Source: a virus
Reading direction: 5' to 3' (one strand)
Virus record (IMG/VR): IMGVR_UViG_3300033233_000077
Coordinates: 1-42,044 of that record
Length of the DNA stretch: 42,044 nt
Shown in pieces: positions 31,190 to 38,949 of the stretch. The first letter of the stretch is position 1. Every line of letters starts with the position of its first letter. The position numbers were made by a program, and so were the translations under genes. The notes beneath the pieces were generated by a model. The model was not told the origin of the DNA, ran no database searches, and was given only the letters and a program-made list of their open reading frames with translations.

Positions 31190-31567
31190 ATGGCCAGACC
31201 TTCATATCAACCGACCGACCAAGACACGCGCACCGTGCAGACTATGGCGGCCTGCGGCTTCCCTCATGCGGAGATCTGCACGATCTTGGATATCGACGAG
31301 AAGACGCTGCGAAAACACTTCCGCGACACGCTGGACAAAGCGATGATCCAAGCCGACGCCAAGGTATCCCAAACGATGTTCCATATGGCGACATCGGGCG
31401 AACATCCCGGCATGACGGCATTCTGGATGAAGGTACGCCGGCGCTGGAAGGAACCGGCAAACGATCACCGCTTTGTGGACGAGTCCGGCAAAGACCGTCC
31501 ATTCCTCCTATCTGATGCAGACAGGCTGATTGCGGAAGCTGATGCCGAAATTAACAGCAGAGAATAG
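31190..31567 (+). CDS. Terminase small subunit
   Basis: A 125-aa protein in the place of TerS, which recognises phage DNA and loads the packaging motor. It has an N-terminal HTH-like part (MAACGFPHAEICTILDIDEKTLRKHF), a helical middle (AMIQADAKVSQTMFHMA) and AFWMKVRRRWKE, a pattern of phage small terminases. ATG 31190 is preferred over a longer frame start inside the methyltransferase. It overlaps the TerL gene by 26 nt. Confidence 0.78.
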   Translation: MARPSYQPTDQDTRTVQTMAACGFPHAEICTILDIDEKTLRKHFRDTLDKAMIQADAKVSQTMFHMATSGEHPGMTAFWMKVRRRWKEPANDHRFVDESGKDRPFLLSDADRLIAEADAEINSRE

Positions 31568-32993
31568 AGCTAGATTTCTTCTCGACCCGGTAGAGTTCCA
31601 GCGGACGCAGTTGAGGCGCAGACTCTGGGCCAAGCAGCGCGAGATCCTGCATTCCACGATCACCAGACCGCTCACGACGGTTAAGGGGTGCCACGCATCC
31701 GGTAAGACGTTCGCGGCGTCCGGGCTCCCGCTCTGGTGGCTGGTGCGGTACCGGAGGAACTCAAAAGTCTTTGTCACGGCTCCGACCGAACGGCAGGTGA
31801 AGACGTTCTTCAAAGACGTTCGGGTAGCGTGGGACGCGGGGCCGGTGAAACAGTTGCTGCCGATGCCGTCAACGCTCGGGCTCAACGTGGCACCAGACCG
31901 CTACGCCTACGGGGCCAGCTCATCGGCCGGCGTCAACATCCAAGGGCTGCACGGTGAGCATGTATTAATCATTTGCGACGAGGCTCCCGGTATCGGCTCT
32001 GAGATCTGGGATGCAATCGAAGGCATTCGCTCAGGCGGCAACGTCCACGTGCTGGAGCTGGGTAACCCGGTGGTGCCTTCCGGGCACTTCTACGACTCGC
32101 ATACAAAAGACCGGGCGATATTCAACTGCATCAGCATCAGCGGATTCGACACGCCCAACCTGCAGAACGAACTGACCGGGCTGCCACTGACAGAAGAAGA
32201 ACTGTTGAACCTTGACGAAACCCGGCTGGCGCGTGTAGCAGATCCGGGCCTGATAACGCGGGCGTGGATTCGAGAACGTCATAAGGTGTGGGGGCCGAAG
32301 CATCCGAAGTACTTGAGCCGCGTGCTGGGTGAGTTTCCCGGCAACGACCCGTATAGCGTTTATCCGCTGGCGTGGATTGAACGCGCAAATCGCGTGCCGA
32401 CGGATCTGGAGATACAGCAGAACAGCGGGGAGCAGATTCAGATCGGTATCGACGTTGCGGGCCCGGGGTCCGATGAAACCGTGCTGGTAGCGCGGCGCGG
32501 CGGGCAGATCCTCGAAACACACGCATTTTCAGATAACGACCCACGCGGGCCAGTGGCCAACATCCTGCATCGGTTCCGGAGTGCCGGACGGCTCGGGCTG
32601 GTGGTAATCGACATTGCAGGCATCGGGTATAACTTTGCGCTTCACATGGCCGACCAGCGGTTTCCGGTGTATGGGTTCAATGCCGGGTTTAGCGCCATTG
32701 ACACCCTGCAGTACGTCAATCAGAAGGCTGAAACGTATTGGCAGTTCAGGGAATATCTCAGAGCCGATGCAATATCAGGCTTGGTGGACGAAGAGACATC
32801 GGCGCAACTCTCGACGCTTAGATATCGAGAGAACAGCCAAGGGCGCACTGAGATTGAGACGAAGGACCAACGCAACCAGCGCGGCATACCGGGGAGCCCT
32901 GACCGGGCAGAGGCGACGATCATGGCGTTTATGCGGGTCCGACCTCAGCAGCAGGAGCGGTCACTGCCCGGCTACGAGATCTCACCGATATAA
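31542..32993 (+). CDS. Terminase large subunit
   Basis: A 483-aa packaging ATPase-nuclease. The Walker A-like motif is GCHASGKT (residues 49-56) and Walker B is VLIICDEAPG near residue 146. The nuclease domain starts with IGIDVAGPGSDETVL near residue 302, with the first catalytic Asp, and the Asp in VVIDIAG lies further on. The ATG at 31542 lies inside the TerS gene, so the two are coupled. The 5' TTG at 31530 is less likely. The gene ends 45 nt before the small cysteine-rich gene at 33038. Confidence 0.93.
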   Translation: MPKLTAENRARFLLDPVEFQRTQLRRRLWAKQREILHSTITRPLTTVKGCHASGKTFAASGLPLWWLVRYRRNSKVFVTAPTERQVKTFFKDVRVAWDAGPVKQLLPMPSTLGLNVAPDRYAYGASSSAGVNIQGLHGEHVLIICDEAPGIGSEIWDAIEGIRSGGNVHVLELGNPVVPSGHFYDSHTKDRAIFNCISISGFDTPNLQNELTGLPLTEEELLNLDETRLARVADPGLITRAWIRERHKVWGPKHPKYLSRVLGEFPGNDPYSVYPLAWIERANRVPTDLEIQQNSGEQIQIGIDVAGPGSDETVLVARRGGQILETHAFSDNDPRGPVANILHRFRSAGRLGLVVIDIAGIGYNFALHMADQRFPVYGFNAGFSAIDTLQYVNQKAETYWQFREYLRADAISGLVDEETSAQLSTLRYRENSQGRTEIETKDQRNQRGIPGSPDRAEATIMAFMRVRPQQQERSLPGYEISPI

Positions 32994-33000
32994 TTCCTGC

Positions 33001-33030
33001 TTGCAATTAACTGTAAGCGTAGTGTAAGTT
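33001..33030 (+). promoter_or_regulatory. Promoter of the glycan cassette
   Basis: TTGCAA (33001-33006), 18 nt, TAAGTT (33025-33030). A GTG at 33038 is 7 nt beyond the -10, matching the leaderless pattern. It would drive the long run of overlapping genes up to 38919. Confidence 0.5.
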
Positions 33031-33037
33031 ATTGGTT

Positions 33038-33217
33038 GTGGATGATTACGACAGCGGAGCATATTGCCGTCATTGGCAAGCGCCAGAGCAGTGCCATAAG
33101 AATTGCGGCTGTGGTCACAGTTGCGGACTACACGATTGGGACGGCGAATGTATCGCGGAGTTGTGCCAGTGCAAGAAATGGACGGAGCGAAATGAAACAG
33201 ATAAACGTCCCGGTTGA
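33038..33217 (+). CDS. Cys/His-rich microprotein, paralog 1
   Basis: A 59-aa protein with the pattern CGCGHSC-x-LHDWDGEC-x4-LCQC. This closely resembles the small protein at 38746-38919 (CGH-x4-HD-x2-GCC-x4-CPC). It probably forms one or two zinc sites. GTG 33038 was chosen because a TAAGTT element ends 7 nt upstream; a TTG two codons earlier is possible. It is the first gene of the glycan cassette and overlaps the next gene. Function unknown. Confidence 0.55.
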   Translation: MDDYDSGAYCRHWQAPEQCHKNCGCGHSCGLHDWDGECIAELCQCKKWTERNETDKRPG

Positions 33218-33338
33218 GGATGAAGTCTACGAAGCAGCCAAGCTGCTGGCGGCGAAATGCGGAATGCTGCTAAAGGCGTGGGTAGCGCGGGCAATCCTGA
33301 ACCAGGCGGCAAAGGAGCGAAACGATGGAAACAGTTAA
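33192..33338 (+). CDS. Small ribbon-helix-helix-like protein
   Basis: A 48-aa protein starting MKQINVPVEDEVYEAAKLLAA: a strand of alternating residues followed by a helix and a second helix (GMLLKAWVARAILNQAAKE). This fits an Arc/MetJ-type DNA-binding dimer. GGAG lies 4-5 nt before its ATG. It overlaps the previous gene by 26 nt and the next by 14 nt. It may regulate the cassette; that is inference. Confidence 0.55.
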   Translation: MKQINVPVEDEVYEAAKLLAAKCGMLLKAWVARAILNQAAKERNDGNS

Positions 33339-33504
33339 AGCGGACATCGGCGTTTGGCCGGGTGTCATGTATGTGATAGGGCTGGTGGTTGCGGTGCTGG
33401 CAATGTGGCGCTGGGATATGCGCCAGATGCGAAAGGCGCGGCGCGAAGCCGAACTGATGCGTCAACATGTCAAATTTATCAATGATAAAGGGCAGGGGAA
33501 ATGA
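33325..33504 (+). CDS. Single-pass membrane protein, 59 aa
   Basis: A short protein with one transmembrane segment (residues ~10-27: VWPGVMYVIGLVVAVLAMW) followed by a basic helical tail. AAGGAG lies about 8 nt upstream of the ATG. It overlaps the previous gene by 14 nt and the next by 4 nt (ATGA). It may be a membrane anchor or a small toxin-like or holin-like protein; no family is recognised. Confidence 0.6.
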   Translation: METVKADIGVWPGVMYVIGLVVAVLAMWRWDMRQMRKARREAELMRQHVKFINDKGQGK

Positions 33505-33593
33505 AGGAAGCTGTGCTGGCCATAGGTGCTGTAATAATTGGAGCGGCAGTTGCATTTGTGCCGATTATGCTTTGTTTGGTAGGTGGCGAATGA
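33501..33593 (+). CDS. Membrane microprotein, 30 aa
   Basis: It encodes MKEAVLAIGAVIIGAAVAFV and ten more residues: almost entirely one membrane helix. Its start overlaps the previous stop (ATGA), its stop overlaps the next start (ATGA), and AGGGG precedes it. The perfect chaining of overlaps argues that it is real. Confidence 0.5.
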   Translation: MKEAVLAIGAVIIGAAVAFVPIMLCLVGGE

Positions 33594-34306
33594 AGGTTGG
33601 GTGCGTGATGCTCATGTTGCCGGGGCGCGAGGCTTTCCAGCACCAAGCGGTGGCGTGCTTCAGCAGTCAGACCTATACCGGCGGGCTCAGGCTGCTGACG
33701 TTGCCTGCTGACCCGGCGCGGACTATCGGGGCGATGCGGAACTATGCGAACTCCCTGCTCACCGATTGCGAGATCGTGTGTCACTGGGATGACGACGATT
33801 GGAGCCATCCGAACCGAATCGCGGAGCAGGTTGCATTGCTTCAGGCGACCGGTGCGGATTGCGTCGGGTACAACGAGATGCTGTTCTGGCGAGGGCTGGC
33901 AGCGTTTCCGCAGGCCGAACCGATCAACGGAATCACGGTGTACAACGGTGGCGAGGCGTGGCTTTACAGCAACCAGAACCCGCGTTACGCGCTCGGCACC
34001 AGCCTGTGTTACTCACGCAAGGCGTGGGAGGCCCGACCGTTTCAAGACATCAATCACGGCGAAGATACGGAATGGCTGAAAGGTGTACGGTGCCACTCGG
34101 AAAGCAGCCTGCCAGCGTTGGGCGCAATCGCTGGTCCAGAGTGTGGACCGATGGCCAGGATGATCGCCCGGATTCACAGCGGCAACAGCAGCAGCGCATA
34201 TGACCTGGCTGAGATGGTGCGACACAACGCCTTACCGGCGTCAGAGCGGCAGTGGTCACGTGTGCCGGCGTGGGACAAGGTTTGCAAAGAGGTAATGGAG
34301 CGATGA
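33590..34306 (+). CDS. GT-A glycosyltransferase 1
   Basis: A 238-aa GT2-like enzyme that transfers a sugar from a nucleotide sugar. It starts with a short strand (MKVGCVMLMLPGR). The acidic metal-binding motif is HWDDDDWSHPNRI at about residues 64-77. A C-terminal acceptor-side part has HGEDTEWLKGV, whose E-D-x-E resembles the GT2 catalytic base region. ATG 33590 overlaps the previous stop. It is the first enzyme of the glycan cassette, coupled to the methyltransferase gene (ATGA). It probably sits at the inner face of the membrane or acts on capsid protein. Confidence 0.82.
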   Translation: MKVGCVMLMLPGREAFQHQAVACFSSQTYTGGLRLLTLPADPARTIGAMRNYANSLLTDCEIVCHWDDDDWSHPNRIAEQVALLQATGADCVGYNEMLFWRGLAAFPQAEPINGITVYNGGEAWLYSNQNPRYALGTSLCYSRKAWEARPFQDINHGEDTEWLKGVRCHSESSLPALGAIAGPECGPMARMIARIHSGNSSSAYDLAEMVRHNALPASERQWSRVPAWDKVCKEVMER

Positions 34307-34896
34307 GACTGAATCTGGGATGTGCAGACCGTCGAATAGACGGATTCATCGGCGTGGATATCGCGACGGGGCCGGAAGTGGATGCGGTGGTAGACCTTGA
34401 GGGGCCGTGGCCGTGGCCGGATTTCAGCGTTTTGGAAGTGCGGGCGCATGACGTTGCTGAGCATATCGGAGACTGTTCTCACATGGTGACATTCTGCACG
34501 CAATGCCGCGATCATTGGATGCGGATGTACAGGGCAATCTATGGTGAACAGGCGGAACGCAAGGCTGCATCTGTGATATGCCGTCACCCGCTCGGGCGCA
34601 TCCATTTCATGAACGAACTTCACCGGGTACTGGTACCGGGCGGGCTGGCACTGGTGGAGGTTCCGAGCGCGGCGCACGGCGTAGGTTTTATCACGGACCC
34701 GACACACAAGACGCCGTGGTGTTTCAGCTTGTTCAAGTACTTCGAAGCCGGGACGTTCGCACATCAGCGGCTGGCAAAGTCTTACGGGATTACGGCGGCG
34801 TTTCGTGTGCTGAACCTGCAGGAGATTGAAGTATCCGGCGAAGATCCACGGGAGCGTGTCTGGAAGATCATGGCAACACTGGAGGCGGTAAAGTGA
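34303..34896 (+). CDS. SAM-dependent methyltransferase
   Basis: A 197-aa class I methyltransferase-like protein. It starts MRLNLGCADRRIDGFIGVDI, a glycine-rich SAM-binding loop (LNLGCAD) followed by an acidic residue (VD) that would bind the ribose. HDVAEHIGD follows, then HFMNELHRVLVPGGLALVEVPS, the 'R-L-PGG' motif. It may methylate a sugar or another cassette product. ATG 34303 overlaps the previous stop; the stop overlaps the next start. Confidence 0.8.
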   Translation: MRLNLGCADRRIDGFIGVDIATGPEVDAVVDLEGPWPWPDFSVLEVRAHDVAEHIGDCSHMVTFCTQCRDHWMRMYRAIYGEQAERKAASVICRHPLGRIHFMNELHRVLVPGGLALVEVPSAAHGVGFITDPTHKTPWCFSLFKYFEAGTFAHQRLAKSYGITAAFRVLNLQEIEVSGEDPRERVWKIMATLEAVK

Positions 34897-35615
34897 TGGG
34901 GCTCTCGGTTATCATTCCTTCAAAGAATGCGGTCAATCTTGCGGCCTGCATCACGGCTATCAGGGCGGCGGGTGAGACGTGCCGCATCATCGTAGTTGAC
35001 GACGGGCTGCCGAACTATAATCATGGCATCGGGGCTGATGTGGTGCAGGGTCACAAGCCGTTCGTTTACTCGCGCAACATCAACCTAGGCATCTACGCAG
35101 CCGGTACCGATGACGTGATATTGCTTAACGATGACGCGTTGCTTCAGACGCCCATGGGCTTCTCGAAGATGTGGGAGCAGTCGAAGCGCCGGCCGCAATA
35201 CGGCGTGATCGGTAGCGCTTGCAGCAACGTCGGCAATCCGCTGCAGAACCTGGTTCCAGAGCTGGCGAACGCGGATGCCGTCCGGGACGAACAGAGAACC
35301 TTGTGTTTTACCTGCGTCCTGATTCCACGGCGGGTGATCGACAAGGTCGGGTTGCTTGACGAGCGCTTCGTCGATTACGGCATGGACGACGATGATTACT
35401 GCCTGCGCGTACGATATCACGGACTCAGGCTGGCGATTTACGATGGCTGCTATTGTGACCACGGCAGCCTAATTAGCAGCTATCGGGGCGGACCACAAAC
35501 AGGGGGTAACTTTTATCCAAACCTCAGGCGGTTCATTGCCAAGTGGGGCACCGACAATTGGGGACGAAGCCGCGACAATTCGCCGTTTTGCGACCTGTGG
35601 GAAGGTGAAGCATGA
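34893..35615 (+). CDS. GT2 glycosyltransferase 2
   Basis: A 240-aa enzyme of the GT2 family. MGLSVIIPSKNAVNLAACI begins the nucleotide-binding fold. IIVVDDG (~32-38) and VILLNDDALLQTP (~73-85) hold the acidic residues, and LDERFVDYGMDDDDYCLRV (~156-174) is the typical GT2 '(F/Y)-x-x-Y-x-E/D-D-x-D' region. It probably adds one sugar to a growing glycan. It is coupled to neighbours by 4-nt overlaps on both sides. Confidence 0.85.
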   Translation: MMGLSVIIPSKNAVNLAACITAIRAAGETCRIIVVDDGLPNYNHGIGADVVQGHKPFVYSRNINLGIYAAGTDDVILLNDDALLQTPMGFSKMWEQSKRRPQYGVIGSACSNVGNPLQNLVPELANADAVRDEQRTLCFTCVLIPRRVIDKVGLLDERFVDYGMDDDDYCLRVRYHGLRLAIYDGCYCDHGSLISSYRGGPQTGGNFYPNLRRFIAKWGTDNWGRSRDNSPFCDLWEGEA

Positions 35616-35794
35616 GCGAAGCATTGACGCTGGCGGGAATGATGGCGGTACCGGGTGCGGCGTTGCTGGTGCATCGGGCAGGGCTGGTGTACAGTATCCG
35701 AATGATTGCAAACTGGTGGTATGCTTTAGCGTTTGCGGTTGAGCACTTCCGAGCTGAGTTTCGGCGGCTGAATGACGAAGCGAGGCGGGCGTGA
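35612..35794 (+). CDS. Small membrane protein
   Basis: A 60-aa protein with a hydrophobic N-terminal half (LTLAGMMAVPGAALLVHRAGL) and a second hydrophobic segment (IANWWYALAFAVEHF), then a basic tail. It could tether cassette enzymes to the membrane. It overlaps both neighbours by 4 nt. Confidence 0.55.
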   Translation: MSEALTLAGMMAVPGAALLVHRAGLVYSIRMIANWWYALAFAVEHFRAEFRRLNDEARRA

Positions 35795-37290
35795 AGGTCT
35801 TGATCTTGGGCGCATCAGGGATCGTGGGCCAACATATGCGGCTCTGCGTCCCTGACTGCGTGGAATCGACGTGGATGCGTCAGACCGGAGACTTGATTAC
35901 GTTCGCACCAATCGACGGCAATGATCTTGGGTTTGTTGGCGCTCCGGATGTGATCGTAAACCTCGCGGGTTGCTCAAACGTTGACGAGGTGGAACGTCAT
36001 CCGATGACGCATTACTATGTAAACCGGGTATGGCCGGCGAATCTGGCGCGGTGGTGCGCTATGAACGGGCGCAAATTTATTCAGGTCAGCAGTCAGGCCG
36101 TTTACCAGTCACCCGGCAACAACATGGACCAGGTAAACGTCTACGGCCGGCAGAAGCGTGCTGCGGAGATGGCGACGCTGGAGAATGGCGGCATTGTGGT
36201 CCGTTTGACGTTCGTGCTTGGCATCAGGCCACTGCCGCACGTCGGGCGCAAGAACCCGCTGGAAGCAATGCTGGAAGGTCAAAGCCCGCAGGTCTGTGAC
36301 CGGTTCTTTAGTCCGTTGTTTGCATGGGACGCCGCGGAATTGCTTTGGGATGCGGTGCTGATGGCGAAGCCGGGGGAGATCCGGCAACTTGGGGAGCCGA
36401 TACGCACGACCCGCTGGGACATTGCCAAGCTGGTCAACGCGGACGTCACAGCGTGTTCACATGATGACTTTCCCGGGCTGGCGCCACGCGCCAGAGACAC
36501 GATGTTCCTGCAGGGTTCGCACCTGCGGAGCTTGTACCAGATTCACCAGATAGTAGAGAGGGCACAAATGGAAGACAGAGCAATTGAACTGGCGCTATTC
36601 TTCGGAATTACGCTGGACCAGGCTAAAGGGAAACTCGGGGAGGGATTCGGCGCTCTGCACAATGCCGTGGCCGATGACTTCCGCAAGGCAAATCCGCAGG
36701 GCGACGACGCGCTGCTCAACTGGTACCGGACCACGGAAGCGTATATCTGGGAACTCTCGGCGTACCACGATGATCCAGGCTTCAATTACACCGGCATGTG
36801 CCGAGGTATCGTGGAGCGGCTGAAGGTTGAGCCGGGATGTTCTTCCGTGTTGGCGCTTGGGGATGGTATCGGAGACCTGACGCTAGCGTTGCACGAGGGC
36901 GGCTTCGATGCCGTTTATCACGATCTGGAAAACAGCAGGACGGCGGATTACGCAGCGTTTCGGCATTGGCGCAAGACTGGAACTCAACTGGTGACAGACA
37001 CCAGCAACGGCTGGACAATGCCAATCGGATGCGAATACGACGCCATCTGCTCTCTCGACTTCCTAGAGCACGTGCCCAACGTGGAAGCTTGGGTGCGTGC
37101 CATCTTCGCAGCATTAAAGCCCGGCGGCCTGTTCTGTGCTCAGAATGCCTTTGCGTGCGGCTCAGGTCCGGACGGCAGCATTCCCATGCATCTTGCCGTG
37201 AATGACCGCTTTGAGCACGACTGGGATACACTGCTGACGGCGGTTGGGTTTGGACAGATCTCAAGCAATTGGTATCGGCGGCCAGCGTGA
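35791..37290 (+). CDS. Sugar reductase (RmlD-like)-methyltransferase fusion
   Basis: A 499-aa two-domain protein. Residues 1-240: an SDR of the RmlD/epimerase type, with GASGIVGQH (7-15) for NAD(P), VNLAGCSNVDEVE, SSQAVYQS and the Y-x3-K pair in YGRQK (118-122). A helical linker covers ~250-345. Residues ~346-499: a class I methyltransferase with LALGDGIGDLTLAL for SAM, then CSLDFLEHVPNVEAW and FAALKPGGLFCAQNA. The protein could reduce a nucleotide-bound keto-sugar and methylate it. The two halves are joined in one frame without a frameshift. GTGA overlap with the next microgene. Confidence 0.85.
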   Translation: MKVLILGASGIVGQHMRLCVPDCVESTWMRQTGDLITFAPIDGNDLGFVGAPDVIVNLAGCSNVDEVERHPMTHYYVNRVWPANLARWCAMNGRKFIQVSSQAVYQSPGNNMDQVNVYGRQKRAAEMATLENGGIVVRLTFVLGIRPLPHVGRKNPLEAMLEGQSPQVCDRFFSPLFAWDAAELLWDAVLMAKPGEIRQLGEPIRTTRWDIAKLVNADVTACSHDDFPGLAPRARDTMFLQGSHLRSLYQIHQIVERAQMEDRAIELALFFGITLDQAKGKLGEGFGALHNAVADDFRKANPQGDDALLNWYRTTEAYIWELSAYHDDPGFNYTGMCRGIVERLKVEPGCSSVLALGDGIGDLTLALHEGGFDAVYHDLENSRTADYAAFRHWRKTGTQLVTDTSNGWTMPIGCEYDAICSLDFLEHVPNVEAWVRAIFAALKPGGLFCAQNAFACGSGPDGSIPMHLAVNDRFEHDWDTLLTAVGFGQISSNWYRRPA

Positions 37291-37358
37291 AACTGATAGC
37301 GGCAATGGTGGGAATGGTGATCTTGTATTTGCTGTGGAAAGGGTACATCGAAGAATGA
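37287..37358 (+). CDS. Membrane microprotein, 23 aa
   Basis: A chained GTG start overlaps the previous stop (GTGA) and its TGA overlaps the next ATG. It encodes one membrane helix, AAMVGMVILYLLW, between a Lys and KGYIEE. The fusion gene would thus be linked to the cupin gene through two microgenes. Small size makes this uncertain. Confidence 0.4.
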   Translation: MKLIAAMVGMVILYLLWKGYIEE

Positions 37359-37459
37359 AACCGACGACGCTGGGGGACTTAATGGACCGATGCTGGGACC
37401 GCATCAAGGCAAAGAAAGAAAAAGACGCGGCAGACAGAAAGGCGGCAAAGGATGCCTAA
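37355..37459 (+). CDS. Basic microprotein, 34 aa
   Basis: A short, highly charged helix-forming peptide (LMDRCWDRIKAKKEKDAADR). Its ATG overlaps the previous stop and its end overlaps the cupin gene by 8 nt. GGCAAAGG near its end may act as a ribosome site for the cupin gene. Its own function is unknown; it may be only a coupling cistron. Confidence 0.4.
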   Translation: MKPTTLGDLMDRCWDRIKAKKEKDAADRKAAKDA

Positions 37460-37880
37460 AATTGAGACATTTGACAGCGAAGGCAAGCCGAACGGCTGGG
37501 TGTTGCCGATATGGTCCGAACTGGATCAACCGGTTCTTAAACCTGGCCAGGTCTACGTAACCGCTATAGCGCCAAGGTCACGGAAGGGGCCGCATTTGCA
37601 TATGAAGCGGCGCGGCATGTTCTCAGTAATTGCTGGCGCAGTAAGATTTCAGATGCCGATTAGGGATGGGTCCGCGCACGGAACACACAACGGGTACACT
37701 GTCAGGCCGGGGGATGCTGTTGTCGTTGTTCCAGCAGGGTGTCCGTGCGCTCTCTACAATTACGGAGACACCGAAGCGCTGGTGCTGAACATGCCGAACC
37801 CTTCATGGTCGAAAGATAACCCAGACGAGTGGCCGGTTACGCACTGGCAAGACCCGGCAGATTGGAAAATGCAATCGTGA
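37452..37880 (+). CDS. Cupin-fold sugar isomerase/epimerase-like protein
   Basis: A 142-aa cupin. The metal or substrate-binding motif GPHLHMKRRGMFSVIAGAV lies at ~46-64, with His in HLH, followed by a second cupin strand pair (GYTVRPGDAVVVVPAGCPCALYNYG). The size and single cupin fold resemble dTDP-sugar 3,5-epimerase/isomerase proteins or cupins that sit beside glycosyltransferases. It probably acts on a nucleotide sugar before transfer. Its stop overlaps the next start (GTGA). Confidence 0.7.
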   Translation: MPKIETFDSEGKPNGWVLPIWSELDQPVLKPGQVYVTAIAPRSRKGPHLHMKRRGMFSVIAGAVRFQMPIRDGSAHGTHNGYTVRPGDAVVVVPAGCPCALYNYGDTEALVLNMPNPSWSKDNPDEWPVTHWQDPADWKMQS

Positions 37881-38746
37881 GGCGTCTTGATATTGGAGTA
37901 GCCAGCTACAAGAACCCGACATGTTTGCGGGGCACGTTGGCCAGCATACAGGCGAACAGCTCGACCGACTGGCGGTGCTTTGTCCTGATGAGCCGCAACG
38001 ACTCAGAAGAAAACGTTCAGGCGTGTCAAGTGGCGCGTGAGTTTGCAGCAGTCGATAACCGTTTTGTGCTGGTAGAACGAAGCGTGGCTCAGGATAGCTA
38101 TTCAGGCGCGGTGAACGTCCTGTTTGACCTAGCGGAAACCGAATATGTCGCCTATCTGGACAACGACGTGACGATCAACACGCACGGCTGGGACGAAACG
38201 CTGTGCGGGTACCTGGACCGCTTCCACGAGATCGGCATGGTGCACCCGAACGGCGGGGCGGCTCCTATCGACCGCGGGCCGTACACAGAGATCATGTGGG
38301 CTGCAGGCTTCGCATGGATCATCAACCGGCACTGTATGGTAGAGACCGGGAGATTCGACGACACTATCGGGCACCAAAACGAATGTGATTACGCAATGAG
38401 AGTTCGCATGGCGGGGTGGAAGTGTGCGGCGGTGCCATCGGTATCGATCAGCCATCACGCGACGGCCACAAACGACCCGGCAGCGATTGAGCGTATCGGG
38501 CAGGGCGTCATGCAGTTCGTTAACAAGTGGTGCCGGTACTTCGGCGGCAAGAATTTGACGTATCACAGTCCCAACGTGCTCAGGTGGGATGACTGGCCGC
38601 CGAACGCGCTTTATCTGGAGGAATACTGGAAGCTGCGGTATCCGACGCTAAACGACGCGCCTGAAGTGTGGCACAGCGAAGGCCGAGACTACGACCTGAT
38701 CCGGGTGCCACGATACAAAGACTTCTATCGCAAGAGGATAATCTGA
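37877..38746 (+). CDS. GT2 glycosyltransferase 3
   Basis: A 289-aa GT2-type enzyme. It starts MRRLDIGVASYKNPTCLRGT, typical of the family. YLDNDVTINTHG (~92-103) holds the DxD. IDRGPYTEIMWAAGFAWIINRH and FDDTIGHQNECDYAMRVRMAGW form the acceptor/base region. The GTG start overlaps the cupin stop (GTGA). The stop overlaps the start of a zinc microprotein (TGATG). Confidence 0.85.
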   Translation: MRRLDIGVASYKNPTCLRGTLASIQANSSTDWRCFVLMSRNDSEENVQACQVAREFAAVDNRFVLVERSVAQDSYSGAVNVLFDLAETEYVAYLDNDVTINTHGWDETLCGYLDRFHEIGMVHPNGGAAPIDRGPYTEIMWAAGFAWIINRHCMVETGRFDDTIGHQNECDYAMRVRMAGWKCAAVPSVSISHHATATNDPAAIERIGQGVMQFVNKWCRYFGGKNLTYHSPNVLRWDDWPPNALYLEEYWKLRYPTLNDAPEVWHSEGRDYDLIRVPRYKDFYRKRII

Positions 38747-38919
38747 TGGACCGAATCTGCGTAAACGTGACTCACGATGTAATTTGTGGGCACCCGGTGA
38801 GCCAGCATGACAGCGGCGGATGCTGTGCGGCTATGCGGTGTCCGTGCTCACATCTGGCGTTGTCAAAGCAGGACGAATTTGACCCGGCTGAACCAAAAGG
38901 ACCAAAGTCAATCCCATAA
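38746..38919 (+). CDS. Cys/His-rich microprotein, paralog 2
   Basis: A 57-aa protein with VICGHPVSQHDSGGCCAAM followed by RCPCSHL, the same CGH-x4-HD-x2-G-x-C-x4-C-x-C pattern as the protein at 33038-33217. The pair sits at the two ends of the main glycan gene run. Its start overlaps the GT stop. Zinc binding is likely; the role is unknown. Confidence 0.6.
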   Translation: MDRICVNVTHDVICGHPVSQHDSGGCCAAMRCPCSHLALSKQDEFDPAEPKGPKSIP

Positions 38920-38937
38920 AAAGGCGGTATGGTATGG

Positions 38938-38943
38938 GATAAT
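38938..38943 (+). promoter_or_regulatory. -10 element before the HNH gene
   Basis: GATAAT, preceded by TATGG (a TG-type extended -10), ends 6 nt before ATG 38950. The HNH gene would have its own leaderless transcript within the glycan cassette. Confidence 0.45.
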
Positions 38944-38949
38944 GAATCC

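Noticed and set aside
32989-32994. TATAAT at the end of the terminase gene as a promoter
   Set aside because: There is no -35 at a suitable distance, and the better-placed TTGCAA-18-TAAGTT lies just downstream.
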